Assembly (NCBI GenBank): GCA_035048495.1
Contig: CM068543.1
Span: 27,021,751-27,085,750 of the forward strand
Reading direction: 5' to 3'
Length of the DNA: 64,000 nt
Source of the DNA: Euptelea pleiosperma
Lineage: Eukaryota; Streptophyta; Magnoliopsida; Ranunculales; Eupteleaceae
Numbering within the stretch: the first letter of the stretch is position 1; each line of letters starts with the position of its first letter. A model generated the notes under the pieces. The model worked only from the letters and a program-made list of their open reading frames with translations. It was not told where the DNA came from and ran no database searches. This document shows positions 36,541 to 48,974 of the stretch, piece by piece. Both the position numbers and the translations under genes were made by a program.

Positions 36541-36815
36541 AGCACTAAAATTCAACTCAAAAAATTTGAATTTCAAATTTTCAATAAAATATATAACTAA
36601 AAATTGCAATATCGGTCATTTTTTAAACAATTTTTTTTTCAAAAAATAAGTCATTTTTTCCATTATAACAGCCATTATTTAAAATAAAATGACCATTACA
36701 AGGAAAATAGCGGCTGCTATTTTCTGACATTTTAGCAGTACATAACGTAACGGGTAGGTCAGAATCTGTTATAACGATTGTTATTTTCCTTATAAAGGCC
36801 GTTTTTTAAACCATG
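36425..36815 (+). mobile_element. AACGG-rich hAT MITE, copy 9 (391 bp)
   Basis: The ends CAAGGTTTAAAAGGG and TTTAAACCATG are flanked by a perfect 8-bp duplication CTACAAAC (36417-36424, 36816-36823) that fits nTnnnnAn. Confidence 0.87.
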
Positions 36816-36913
36816 CTACAAACTCCCCCTCTTTTCTTACTCTCACTCTCATGCCTCTTTCACAAGTCTCACTCACCATATTCATCCCTTTCCCACGTCT
36901 CTATATCTATATA

Positions 36914-37390
36914 TCTATATAACAAGGGAGTTCAGTTGTCTCCCCGTCTTATAGGCTTCAACAAAGAAGGGCTGAATTCTCCAATTGGACAGGGCATCTC
37001 AGCCACTCACACCCAATTTGGACAAATGCTTTGCGGGGGAGTGCCGTGGGCATGGGTCACCCACTAGTCTATTTCATAAGGGAGCTCAGTTGTCTCCCCT
37101 TCTTAATAATAGGCTTCAATAAAGAATGGCCGAGATCTTATTCCCAACTGGACGGCGGATCTCAGTCACTCACACCTGATTTTGGCAAATACTTTGTTGA
37201 GGAGTACTGTGGGCACGGGCCACCCACTAGTCTATATAGAAAGGGAACTCAGTTGTCTCCCTTTCTTAAAGGCTTCAACAAAGAAGGGCCGAGATCTTAT
37301 CCTCCAACTGGACAGTGGATCTCAGCCAATCAAACCCTAATTTTGAAAATGATTTGTTGGGGAGTGCCGTGGGCACAGGCCAACCACTAG
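36914..37390 (+). mobile_element. Three head-to-tail short Helitrons
   Basis: Units are 36914-37067, 37068-37230 and 37231-37390 (154-163 bp). Each begins TCTAT and ends CTAG, and each carries a stem-loop GTGCCGTGGGCAC (mutated in unit 2) about 11 bases before CTAG; the array is followed by T. TC at the 5' end, CTRR at the 3' end and a subterminal hairpin are the established Helitron signatures. No Rep/helicase is encoded. Other copies are at 26575, 30935, 40358, 53858 and 63525. Confidence 0.8.
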
Positions 37391-39690
37391 TGTATATATA
37401 TATATAGGCCAACAAGCTCTCTCTTGTCTCTCTTTCCTTAGTCGCAATCCAACACATCCCCAAGAATTTTCACTCGCTATACCTAACCGTCTCTTACATT
37501 CACTCGCTATACCTAACCTTCTCTTACATTCATGTTGATCTTAAAAGGAGATATTTTTTCCATAACTACCCTTATATCCTTATCATTCGTCATTGTCTAT
37601 TTTAATCTTTATGTAATTCTTAGTATGTATTTTAAATGTGGTATTTGAAATGGTCGTTATAACAGTAACGCCCCCAACCCTTTATGTAATCGTAAATATA
37701 GAACATCCGTTATAACCGTCGTTATTTTGAAAAAAAAAAATGTTATCAACATGTTTTTTGAAAAAAATATATTTTAAAAAGTGCTTAAATAATTCTTTTC
37801 TGATCCTTTCCCGTGTCTTTTTAATGTTGCTTCGTAGATTAGATATCTTGAATCCAACGGTCGAATGGCCTCAAACAAAACATTTTTAATTTGTCCGGTT
37901 ACCAGTGGGATAACATTATCCAAAAGGTAAAATAGTTGTTGCCTCATGAACCGTGGATCTCTTGAATCCAACGGTCAGTGGCTTCAAAGCAGACTCTATT
38001 CCTATTATCACATTGATGAGGTATGTCGGCCTCCACAACTAAGGGTGTAAATCTGGCCTGTGAGCCCATTGCCTGGCCCAACCAGGACCATGTACATGCC
38101 CAACCCTCTTCTTCTATGGGCTGGGCCTCGGTCATCTAGTGCCCTGCCATCCAGGCCTCTGCTCCAATCTGTTTCCCACGAGTCGGGTCTGCTAGGCCCG
38201 GTCCGTGCAGTTGGATAGTACCCCCCTCGGCCCTCCTTTTTGTGTCCAACGCATAAGCCTCCATGAAAATGTACTCCTTATTTTATTTTTTTATTTTTTT
38301 AAGGCAGACTGAAATCAGTACATATTAGTTGGTACTTGGTAGTAAGCCGCAATTGAATGTGTCACACAGACACAATTCTCGATCCAACCTGGGACCCACG
38401 TCAGCTACGTGTCACCTAGAACATACACCGTATAAACCACTGTCTCCAGTCTCCAACCGCACGCGCCACATGGCATACGAACTACCATACCCACTAGTAG
38501 CTAATGTATTTGTGAATGGGATTGAACCTACAACCTCTCCAACAAGGAGGGCATCAGCTTTACAGGTGCCCCAAGGATTCCTTGTTTTCACAATTCCACA
38601 TGTTACATGTAGGTAAGCATGGCAATTTAGCCCGTCGGGCCGGGCCTAAGTCGGGCTGGGCTTACCAAATCCGTCAGCAACTCGAGTCGGGCTGCGGACT
38701 GGGCTTCACCAAAAAATAAAAACTCAGGCCCTGCCCGTGGCCCGGTCTATGATCGGGTCAATGGGTTTGGTCACGGGCCGGTCTGCGGGCTTTTTAAAGC
38801 TTGGGTTTCAGGCTTCTAAATGTCGATGTTAAGTTTAATTTTTGTTTAGATACTTTCATCCATCAGTATTATTGATAAGTTTAACAATAAAACAAAAAAA
38901 AAAGTTTGAAAAAATGAAAATTGTATTGTAAACAATTGTATACCTGACTCTTCGTGGTGTAAGGTAGTAAAATTATTTTACTCACCTGTCATCTGGGCCC
39001 ACTGACCACATGGATGTTTAGCCCATCTGTTGGTAGACATTCTTACAAAAAATTAGCTTGTTCGATGATTTTTAGCCATTGGTTTTAGTACTCAAAAAAA
39101 TAGATGAATCCAATGGGTAGAATCATGCCTTAAAACGTACTAAAATCTAATTGCTTGAGATTACCAATCTTGGTGATTTTTGATGAATCAATGGCTGATC
39201 TTTTATGGGAATGATCTCTATGGTGAGGAGATCATCTTCACATAAATTCAAATCATTCCGATATTCATAGACTGGTTTAGAAGCTGAAGAATTATGGACC
39301 TTCTATTTTTACCGTGTAACTTGAAAACCACATTGCCATTTCCTTGTAATATCATATGGTGTCAAAACTCTTTGCTAATTATAATAAATTTTGGTAGGTA
39401 GGTTTTAGCATGGCTTAAAAAATAGAATATAAAGGATAGAAATTGTTACGTACTGTTAAAACGCCCAAAAAATAACAGCCGTTATTTTCGTTATAACACT
39501 GCGTGCTAAATAGTAATACTAAAAATCTATGGTTGAAAACAAACCATGAAAAAGACTAATCCAATGGATAGAAATTGCTAATCAGGATGAATTTTCGTAG
39601 GTAGGTCCACCAGAATGGAAAAAGGGTCGCTCTATGTGCACCCACAAAATAAACCAATTTTTGAGGACTAAATAGCCCTTTTTCCATCCC
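37391..39690. other. Intergenic repeats, no gene
   Basis: It contains an AACGG-MITE fragment (about 37640-37750) and GGGCCGGGC-rich hAT-like fragments (38040-38230 and 38615-38790). It also has copies of the CACATGGATGTTT MITE (38990-39180) and of the GATGAATCAATGGCTGAT MITE (39181-39340), and an AACGG fragment at 39440-39500. Open frames here are not credible. Confidence 0.5.
38285..38620 (-). mobile_element. Possible tRNA-derived SINE fragment
   Basis: The minus strand holds a perfect pol III B box GGTTCAATCCC (plus 38518-38528), preceded by a GCACCTGTAAAGCTGATGCC region that could be a decayed A-box arm. The 3' tail and target duplication were not resolved. Confidence 0.35.
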
Positions 39691-39789
39691 TTTACAGTTT
39701 TGTTTGGGCACCCACACACATTACCTCCATTCGCGCAAAAAATGACGAAGCTACACTTCCATCCTCTCTCTCTCACACACACATTTGCT

Positions 39790-40015
39790 CTTCCTCTTCT
39801 TGGTGGTGGTAGTGGTGATGGTGGAGTTGGTAGTGGTGTTGGAGTGGTGGTGATCGATGGTGGAGTTGGTGATGGTAGTGGTGGTGGTGGAGTTGGTGGT
39901 GGTGTTGGAGTGGCAGCGATGGTAGAGTGGTGGTGGTGTTGATGGTAGTGGTGGTTGTGGAGTTAGTGGTGGTGGTAGAGTAGTAGTAGAGTGGTGGTGG
40001 AGTGGTGGTTTGGAG
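39790..40015 (+). repeat. GGT/GTT-rich minisatellite
   Basis: Imperfect repeats are built from GGTGGT, GGAGTTGGT and GGTGTTGGAG words. Both strands have open frames (Gly-rich on plus, His/Thr-rich on minus) purely from composition. The right part is repeated at 53421-53515. Confidence 0.8.
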
Positions 40016-40357
40016 CACCCCATACTCCCACAAATGGTTAGACAATATGTGACAAGCCCGCAAATTTTTTTTTTTTTTGGCCTCCACAGCCCTGAACTAC
40101 CGTGGCCACCATGTCACCCACGGCTAGGAGCCCAAGTCAAAGTTTTCTTTTTTGGATTTTAATGTGGATGCCTAGCAAAATGGGGTGCCCAAATTGGGGC
40201 CCTCTAATTGGCATGGGTGCCCATCAAATTTTGGTGCCCAGCCTAAAGAGGTGGGCGCCCTTAGAGCGACCCATGGAAAAAACATCTATCCGGTCAGTGG
40301 CCTCTAAATGTGTGCCACGTGTAAGGTGCACGTGCATCGCATGTGGCGTTCTCTTAG

Positions 40358-40514
40358 TCTATATGATAAAAGAGGGAAGTTGTCTCCCCTTCTTATAGGC
40401 TTCATAAAGAAGGGCCGAGATCTTATCCCCTATTGCACGGTGGATCTCAGCCACTCACACCCAATTTTGACAAAAGCTTTGTCGAGGAGTGCCGTGGGCA
40501 CGGGGACCTATTAG
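40358..40514 (+). mobile_element. Short Helitron-like element
   Basis: It begins TCTATATGATAAAAG and ends GTGCCGTGGGCACGG..TTAG, then T. The CTAG end is mutated to TTAG. It is followed by short TCTATACTAAAGCAGGGAATT fragments that look like further 5' ends. Confidence 0.65.
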
Positions 40515-40588
40515 TCTATACTAAAGCAGGGAATTTGACATCTCTATATTAAAGCAGGGAATTGGACATCTGTGCATTCAGAGCATAG

Positions 40589-40929
40589 TGTCACGGACTT
40601 TAGTCCCACATCGGCTGTGCACTAGGAGGTCTTGGATTATAAGTGTGGGGGGTAGGCACCACCTAACACGCTAGTCTTTTGGGTTTGGAAGCACCCCCGT
40701 GACAAATGGTATCAGAGCCTACCTAAGGACATCAGAGGTGGGGACGACCGTGGGTCCCATGCGGGGTTGCATGGGTCCCCCTGACGAGGGCGTCAGGGTC
40801 TAGGCGGGGGAGCCTATCAAGGACTTTAGTCCCACATCGGCTGTGCACTAGGAGGTCTTGAACTATAAGTATGGGGGGTAGGCACCACCTAATAGGCTAG
40901 TCTTTTGGGTTTGGAAGTGCCCCGTGACA
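40589..40929 (+). mobile_element. TRIM retroelement, copy A (341 bp)
   Basis: The 116-bp LTRs are at 40589-40704 and 40815-40929, starting TGTCACGGACTTTAGTCCCA and ending CCCCGTGACA. The right copy begins TATCAAGG. The primer-binding site TGGTATCAGAGCC (40707-40719), complementary to initiator Met-tRNA, follows the left LTR, and a purine tract GGCGGGGGAG precedes the right one. No coding capacity. Confidence 0.9.
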
Positions 40930-41442
40930 GTAGGCACGTGGGTTATAACAGGAAAAAATGGCCCCTTTTAAACCGAACAACCCATCCAAACAAAATATAG
41001 AAAAAAAAAATTTTGATTAACTAATTAATAAGCTACGTAACTACACTAGGGAGAAAAAATTTGCAGGTCCCTGCTACTTTCGAACTTTGAAGGTCCCCTC
41101 CCAAAATATCTGACAGGTACCCTTTGTTAACCTCCCTTAACCAACTAACCAAGGGTTTAACGTGGGTTGAGTTTAGGCATGGATTGTGAATAGTTCAAAA
41201 AGCATTTCTGGATTGTGGCGCCATGTGATTGACCACTGCTTCGCTGCTTCAAAAAATTTCTCAAAAATATCTCTTCCCATTTGTCTTCGAATGGCAGGAT
41301 GACATGAATCCACTTTCTTTCCCTCAAAAATTTTATCCCTTTCTTCCAAGAAAGTTTTCTACAAAATCCCTCCTCTTTAGTCTCAAACTCAATTTCACAA
41401 GGCTCACTCACTATATCTTCTAGGAAACTTCCCTACAAACCA

Positions 41443-41560
41443 AGGTTTAAAAGGGCCGTTATAACGGTATAACGGATTGGGGGCCTTACCCTTTTTCTGT
41501 TATAATGGATTGTAACGCACAGGGGCCAAAATGGAGAAAAAAATTAGAAAAAAGTGGCGT
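41443..41560 (+). mobile_element. AACGG-rich hAT MITE, copy 10, truncated
   Basis: It is identical in layout to the first 115 bases of copy 9 and breaks off at AAAAAAGTGGCG, where unrelated sequence leading into the Athila element begins. Confidence 0.75.
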
Positions 41561-43264
41561 GTAACTTGAAAACCGCTGCCGCTCGGGTGTACGGGAGTGC
41601 GAAAAAGGACATAAAGACGGAATTGAAAAGTTGCTGAAGCGAAAAGCTGCTCAATTTGGACAGTCTGACCTTTTCGGGAAACTTTCTATTTTTGTTTTTA
41701 GTGATTTTTAGCAATTTTTAATGCCTCGGAAGGCCGAGTGCAAATTTGTAATAATTTAGGAATTTTACTGCTTTCCATATAACTGCTAGATCTTGTTCTA
41801 GGGTTTTTTAGAAACCCTAGATTAAGTGAAAAATACAAAAAAAAAATTCAAAAATCAAAATTAAAAAAAAATTAGGGTTTTATATTCTGCAGATTTTTAG
41901 AAATCACCAATCAAGGATTTGCAATTTTTGGAAAGATTCTAAAATCTTGAAACTTTGCTAAATTAGGGTTTCCCCTCTTAGAAGTTTCCTCTTTAGAAGA
42001 ATTTCTATCTTTAGAAATCTTCCGAATTTAGAAAAGTCTGCAAAAGGAAACACCCCAAATCTAGCAGAATTTCAATTTTGAGAAATTTCTCAAAATTGTA
42101 AGGGATCTCGCAATCAAATCTTTCTTGGAAGATCTTCACAGTTCGGGAAACTTTCTAATCTAGGTATTTTCCATCTGGGAATTCCTAAATTTTAACCCAT
42201 CTCGAACTTCGAAATTAATTCAAAAACTTGCCTAAATACAGTGCTTGTTCTGTGAACCTTAAAAAGGCAAGGATCTTCCAAATAGAATCTCGAATACCTA
42301 GACCGTGCGATCTAACTTTTCTGCAGGAACACAATTCAGTGTGGGTAGGGAGCGAAAGCTCAAAGAGGTGGAGTCGGGCCCAAGCCCATTAGGATACCCC
42401 TCCCTAACCCACGAAGGAGACCCTGTGGCGTGGCCCACAGGAGGTAAGTCCCTATCCTTGCCTTGAGTGCGATATAGAGCAATTTGGGTGAATCATTGCC
42501 GCTTGTCTATTTGTTTTCGCATACATATTATTCGACTTGCGTGGCGTGGCCGTTAATCAATCAACTCTAAGAGAGCAAACCTAGCTCCAAAATTGAAACT
42601 GGTGGGATTTCATCACCCACCTCATCATTCCAACTAATTTGATCCCAATGCTCTATTTACTTAAAAATAATCAAGAAGTAGAGCCAATTAGCCCGGTGTT
42701 CGAGGAAAAATCCACACAAAGCAAACCCGCTTAACATCCAATCAAAATAAGACCACGAGCGCGGGTCCCTGTTGTCTAACACACCCATAAGTCCCTGCTA
42801 CTCAAGTACACTGAGCTCGACGTGGCATCTTGGACTATTCGGCGGTTAGTTGCGTGTGGACTAGGAACATGCATCAACCCTAGCTTAACCCGAGGGAACA
42901 CTCTTCTTATCCACTTGACCAATCCGGTTAGTCTGGGACGTACTTAAGTCAGCCATTGTGCCGCACGTCTATGTAGGCTTCGGATTGCCTTGTTGTTAAC
43001 TAGAGTTAGTACTAAAGGATTCGCTCTGAAGAGTGTAGCCTGGTGAGAACCTCTGAGTGCAAAACAGTTAGTCCGGCGGTTAAAAGATAAACCAGTGGTC
43101 CGTCCACTGTCATAATCTACTCTAGCCCCAAAACTAACAAAGATAATTCCTAAAATATATCCTGATTGCTTACAATAGGATTATCTGTGCTTGGTGTGCA
43201 TCATTTAGGATAGTGTTCCTCTTTGGCAACTTTTTGCCAAGTATAGTGCTTGCCTCATCAGCGT

Positions 43265-44553
43265 ATGCCCGTTTGGACTCGTCCGAACAAGCGCTTGATT
43301 CGATCTGAGAATCACGTACCTACAGTGGATCCTCTACTGAATTCTTCCCCATCTCTCTCCCCACCCGCCTCCCCCAATTCTACTACCTTTGTAGTCATGG
43401 CAGTCGAACGACCTCTTATCGAGACGTTCGCCCCTATCTCTGCTAATCCGCTCACTTGCATTATTCTCCCACCTACTACGGCGGTACAATTTGAGATCAG
43501 GCCGCAGACGATCCAAATGCTGCCTACCTTTCATGGTCTCCCAAGAGAAGACCCATATTCCCATATTAGGAAATTCCAACATGTCATCCTACTTTTCAAG
43601 AATCAAAACCTCGATGATGACAATGTGCGTCTGCGAGTTTTTCCATTCTCGCTCAAAGACCGAGCCTCGAATTGGCTCTACTCCTTACCCGCTGATTCAA
43701 TCAGCAATTGGAAAGAGTTGGTGGGCAAATTCATGTCTAAATTCTACCCCATGACTCGAACCAACCAAATGAAGCAACTCATCCAGGACTTTCGACAGAA
43801 GTCCGATGAGAAATTTTTCGAAGCGTGGAATAGATTCCAAGACTACCTGACTAAGTGTCCCCACCATAGCATCGACAAGGGCAATCTTGTCCACGTCTTC
43901 TATAAGGGACTTACTGATGAGTCCCGGACCATGGTAGAGTCAATGTGCCAAGGAAAATTTCTGCACCAAACTCCGACCGATGCATACAAATTCTTGGGAG
44001 AGTTAGGAGAAAACTCTCAACATTGGACGACTGACTCAGAGTTTAGTCGAACCACTTCGGTCAAAAGGACAACCAAGGGACATGATGCTACAGTTGATAC
44101 TGAGCTTCGATCTGTCATTCAAGAGTTGAGCAAGTCAGTCTCGGCACTGGCTGTGTCTGTACAAAAGCCTACTCAACAATCTACCCAGTCATGCATGTGG
44201 GACACGAGAGCCCTATGGAATCCTGTACCCTCTGTCTGCAACCCTCCCATACTACTGAGTATTGTCCTTTGAATGAAGGATGGTCTAATCCTCTTCAGGA
44301 AGAAGTTTGTGCTTTCAGCACATACAAACCACCCACTCAGAACTCGTATAGTCAATCTTATCATCCGGACACGAGAAACCACCCTAACTTCTCTTGGAGG
44401 CCTCAGTCTACTCAACCGCTAGCTCAACCTCCACGTCAACCTCAGGGTATGTATCCTCCTGGGTTCAATCAACCCAATAGGCAATTCAATCAGGGACAAT
44501 ATCAGCAGAGTCAGTACCCATCAACTCAGAACCAACAATTCCAACAGGGTTAA
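43265..44553 (+). pseudogene. Athila-like gag, frameshifted
   Basis: The capsid-like region shows FHGLPREDPYSHIRKFQ, RVFPFSLKDRASNWLYSLP and NWKELVGKFMSKFYP, which are retrotransposon gag signatures. The first frame ends at 44272. The following part continues in the +1 frame from about 44190 with a CCHC zinc knuckle (CTLCLQPSHTTEYC) and a Gln-rich tail, and stops at TAA 44551-44553. ATG 43265 is preferred over an upstream TTG. Confidence 0.88.
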
Positions 44554-45830
44554 TACTCTGGACAATCGAGCACATTTCCGACTCAGCAAAGAGTCCCACA
44601 GACCTTTCAAAACCAATTGATTGTCCCAACTAATTCTCCAGCCTATAACTATAATGCCCCGATGAGCTCGAGTCGCGAATTGGTGCCTCAGCTCCCATTA
44701 GCTGCCCCCCAACAGTCGGTCCCCAAATCCGGTATCGAAGACCTTCTAGCTCAACTCATTACTCAGCAACAACAATCTATGCAACGCCTAGAGCAACAGC
44801 AACAACAATCCATGCTTCGTCTAGAGCAACGCTTAGGCAACCTGGAAGCTGAGAAAGCTAAAGGCATCTTCCCTAGCCAACCCATCGCTAACCCAAAAGG
44901 AAATGCCAAAGGGGCAGTATATGAGATCGGATCCCAATCTCAAAGCCAGAATGAGAACTATCAAGGGGAGGTGCAAGCTATAAGCACCCTACGATCTGGA
45001 AAAACTGTGGACATGGGAGTCCAACCACCACCGGTACCATCTCCAGCACCCATCACTCGTATAGAGGAAACTAGTACCAATCCTACCTCTGCTTCTTTTA
45101 CCTCTGCACCAACATCAGATATCCCTGTGCAGAAATCGAAGGCTAAAGACAAATCCATTTGTCGAGTAAAGCCTCCCTTCCCGGACAGACTTGTCCAAGA
45201 TAAGCGGGATCAGCAATTCTCAGAGATCTTAGACGTCTTTAAAGACATCAAGATCAATATCCCATTCCTTTCTGCTATCAAGCAAATCCCCTCCCTCAAG
45301 GACTTGTGCACAGTTAAGCGGCGTACGCATGTACCCAAAGCTGCCTTCTTGGCCGAAAAAGCCACCGCGTTCATTCAACGCAACAGTGTGATCAAACACA
45401 AGGATCCAGGTAGCCCAACTGTCCAATGTAAAATTGGAGACAACTTTAGCTGCACTACCTTGCTAGATTTAGGGACTAGCGTTAACCTCATACCATTCTC
45501 GGTATATCAACAGTTAGGACTGAAAGATATGAAGCCTACCAATGTCACCCTCAAATTAGCTGATTAGTCCATCAAGATTCCAAGAGGAATCATTGAAGAT
45601 GTCTTAGTAAAAGTCGTTGACTTTTATTATCCTGTGGACTTTATCATTCTCGACACCGAGCCGTGTCAGGATAACCGCATTCCGATCATCTTAGGCCGTC
45701 CATTCCTTGCCACTGCGAATGCACACATCGGGTGCCGGGACGGAAACATGTCCATTGCTTTTGGAAACCTCAAAGCTGAGGTCAATATCTTTCGTCTAAT
45801 GCAACAGGATGCCGATCGTGATGTGGCCGA
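44554..45830 (+). pseudogene. Gag C-terminal and protease region
   Basis: From about 44617 the frame is open, with a coiled Gln-rich segment (LLAQLITQQQQSMQRLEQ) and then a retropepsin-like domain with LLDLGTSVNLIPFSVY (the DLGxS variant of the D-T/S-G site common in Athila). It is broken by TAG at 45565-45567. The second half follows in the same frame with IILGRPFLATANAHI. Confidence 0.85.
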
Positions 45831-47267
45831 TGAAATGTGTGCCGTTGAGAGTCTAATCCCGGACTCCACCGAAGATATTCTTAAGCAGTGTCTAGAACAC
45901 TTTGGAGCTGACTTTGCAACAGAGTCAGCTATTTCTGATCTCAATTATCTTTTGGAGACTGCTCCACTGATAGAGATCTCCGCTCCACTCATCGAGTTTG
46001 AGCCTCTGATAACCATGGCCAGAAAACCTATCCTTCTTTTTCCTACTGAAGTCAAACCTCTTCAATCCGTGTCTTCTGTGACACCTACTTCAACTCCATC
46101 TACTCCAACATTGGAGCTTAAGCCTCTTCCCCTAGATCTTTTCTATGCCTATCTTGGTCCTAAGGAAACCTACCCTGTCATTATTGCTTCCGCTTTGTCT
46201 GCGAGTGAAAGTAAGAAACTTCTAGAGTCGCTCAACGAGCACAAATCTGCGATCGGTTGGACTATAGATGATATTCGAGGCATAGACCCCTCGGTGTGCC
46301 AACATCACATCTACTTCGAGGATGAATCAAAAACCTCTCGAGAACACCAGAGGAGGTTGAACCCCGTCTTGAAGGATGAAGTCCGGGACGAGGTCCTTAA
46401 ATTATTAGATGCGGGTATCATCTACCCCATCTCCGATAGCAAATGGATGAGTCCTATTCATGTTGTCCCTAAAAAGGCAGGATTCACAGTTGTGGAAAAT
46501 GAGAACAAGGAAATGGTCACCCAGCGCCTGAAGAAAGGGTGGAGAGTCTGCATCGATTACCGACGACTCAACACCAACACTAGGAAGGACCATTTTCCTT
46601 TACCCTTCATAGACCAAATGTTGGAGAGACTAGCAGGTCACTCCTATTACTGCTTCCTCGATGGTTACTCAGGGTATAATCAAATACCCATCGCCCCTGA
46701 GGATCATGAGAAGACAACTTTCACCTGTCCTTTTGGCATTTTTGCCTACAAGCGCATGCCCTTTGGCCTCTGCAATGCACCCGCGACCTTTCAAAGGTGT
46801 ATGATGAGCATATTCTCTGACATGGTGGAAAAATTCTCGAAGTCTTTATGAACGACTTCTCAGTATTTGGGTCATCCTTTGATGACTGTCTGAACCATCT
46901 AGGGCTGGTACTTCAACGCTGTCAGGACAAGCGACTTGTCCTCAATTGGGAGAAATGTCACTTCATGGTGAAAAAAGGCATAGTTCTGGGACATGTCATT
47001 TCCCTTCAGGGCATTGAAGTCGACAAAGCTAAAATTGATATCATCTCGACCTTGCCCATTCTTAAGTCCGTGCGTGACATCCGGTCCTTTTTGGGACACG
47101 GAGGATTCTATAGGCGATTCATCAAGGACTTCTCTCAAATCGCTCGACCACTGTCCCATCTTCTGGCTAAAGATAGTCCTTTCGACTTTAATGCTGACTG
47201 TGTCAAGGCATTCGAGCGTCTCAAATCTGAGCTCACTATTGCGCCCATTATCTGTCCCCCGGACTAG
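45831..47267 (+). pseudogene. Reverse transcriptase region, frameshifted
   Basis: RT blocks are present: SPIHVVPKK, WRVCIDYRRLN, HFPLPFIDQMLERL and MPFGLCNAPATFQRCM. The frame is lost by a one-base deletion near 46836, and the polymerase box follows in another frame as FMND, where FMDD is expected, so one catalytic Asp is Asn. Downstream blocks (HLGLVLQRC, FLGHGGFYRRFIKDFS) run to TAG 47265-47267. It is inactive on two independent grounds. Confidence 0.9.
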
Positions 47268-47730
47268 ACTCTACCTTTCGAGGTAATGTGCGATGCTTCT
47301 GACTATGCGTTAGGCGCTGTTCTAGGGCAGCGAGTTGACAAAAGGTCACACGTGATCTACTACGCGAGCAAAACTCTTAACTCTGCCCAAATGAACTACT
47401 CCACCACTGAGAAAGAACTCTTGGCGGTAGTCTTCGCCCTTGATAAATTTTGTTAGTACCTCTTAGCCACTAAGGTGGTCGTCTACACTGATCATACAGC
47501 CATTCGTTATCTCATGTCGAAAAAGAAAACCAAGCCTCGATTAATTCGATGGATTCTCTTACTGCAGGAATTCGACCTCGAGATTAAGGATAAGAAAGGA
47601 ACTGAGAATGTAGGGTTTGATCACTTGTCTAGACTGACTTTAAAGTCATCCTTCAACACCCAGCCCATCCCTGAAACCTTTCCAGACGAACAACTGTTCA
47701 CTATCTCCGTTCATCCATGATATGCTGACA
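47268..47730 (+). pseudogene. RNase H region
   Basis: It contains VMCDASDYALGAVLGQR, IYYASKTLNSAQ and TEKELLAVVFALDKF. Then come an in-frame TAG (about 47455) and the continuation [17 protein letters not shown] to FDHLSRL. A TGA follows SVHP near 47718. Confidence 0.87.
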
Positions 47731-48974
47731 TTGTCAACTACCTTGTCACCGAAGAAATGCCTTCACACTGGTCAAAACAGGACAAAAGCCAATTCCTAGC
47801 AAGAGTTAAGTACTACTCTTGGGATGACCCTTATTTGTATAAATACTGTCCTGACCAGATCATTCGTCTCTGTGTCCCTGAGTCGGACCAACTCAATATC
47901 TTGTCCTCATGTCATGACTAACCTTGTGGTGGTCATTTCAGCACTAAGAAGACTGCAGAAAAAGTTCTGTAGTGCGGATTCTACTGGCCCACATTATTTA
48001 AAGATGCCCACATCTACAGCAAAACCTGTCCTAATTGCCAGCATCTAGGCCGCATCTCCCAGAGGAACATGATGCCCCTAACTCCCATCCAGGTCAATGA
48101 AATATTTGACATCTAGGGCATCGACTTCATGGGGCCCTTTCCCGTTTTCTATGGTTTTGAGTACATTCTCCTTGCAGTAGACTATGTATCCAAATGGATA
48201 GAAGCCATTCCCACCAAGACCAATGACCACAAAGTGGTGGTCAAATTCCTAAAGGAGTTCATCTTTGCCCGATTCGGTGCCCCTAAGGCCATCATTAGTG
48301 ATGGGGGCACCCATTTCTGCAATAGGATATTCGAGAAATTAATGAAAAAGTATGGGGTAACCCACAAGGTTGCCCTAGCTTATCATCCACAGACTAGTGG
48401 TCAAGTAGAGGTTTCTAATCGTCAGATCAAGCAGATCTTGGAGAAAACAGTCAATACCACACGTAAAGACTGGTCTACTCGTCTCACTGATGCTTTATGG
48501 GCATACAGAACCGCCTACAAGACCCCACTCAATATGTCTCCCTATCGTCTCGTCTTTGGGAAGCCCTGTCATCTACCGATAGAGATTGAACATCGTGCCC
48601 TGTGGCCCATTAAGAAACTCAACTTCGACCTCGACTCTGCAGGGGAGGAGAGAAAACTTCAAATGAATAAGTTAGAAGAACTCAGAAATAATGCCTACAA
48701 CTTGTCCAAGAATTACAAAGCAAAAATGAAGTGGATACATGACAAGAGCATCCTCAGGAAAGAGTTCCATCCAGGACAGAAGGTCCTTCTTTGTAATTCC
48801 CATCTTCATCTCTTCCTTGGGAAATTGAAATCTAGGTGGACTGGTCCTTATACGGTCACAGCAGTCACACCCTTTGGGGCAATCACTATTGAGGATCCCA
48901 AGGATCACTCCTCTTTTCAGGTCAATGGGCAGCGTCTAAAACAGTTCCATGAACTTGACGTATTGTTCATTTAG
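47731..48974 (+). pseudogene. Integrase region
   Basis: The HHCC zinc domain is visible (CHD..CGGHF, then CPNCQ) but carries stops near 47920, 47969 and 48114. From 48129 an uninterrupted 281-codon frame covers the catalytic core: [31 protein letters not shown] and [17 protein letters not shown], including the second Asp and the Glu. A chromodomain-less C-terminus ends [10 protein letters not shown]. Confidence 0.9.

Larger units (their letters stand above)
39899..40937 (+). repeat. 1-kb direct duplication flanking the Athila element, left copy
   Basis: It matches 53421-54438 closely over its whole length: minisatellite tail, GGAGCACCCCATACTCCCAC, a Helitron, then the TRIM element. Similarity ends just after AGGCACGT in both copies. 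Confidence 0.85.

Noticed and set aside
39751..40087. His/Thr- and Gly-rich open frames on both strands
   Set aside because: They are generated by the GGT minisatellite; no start context, intron or homologue is visible.
48129..48974. A domesticated stand-alone integrase gene
   Set aside because: It is in frame and position within a decayed gag-pol with stops just upstream; there is no sign of selection or of its own promoter.
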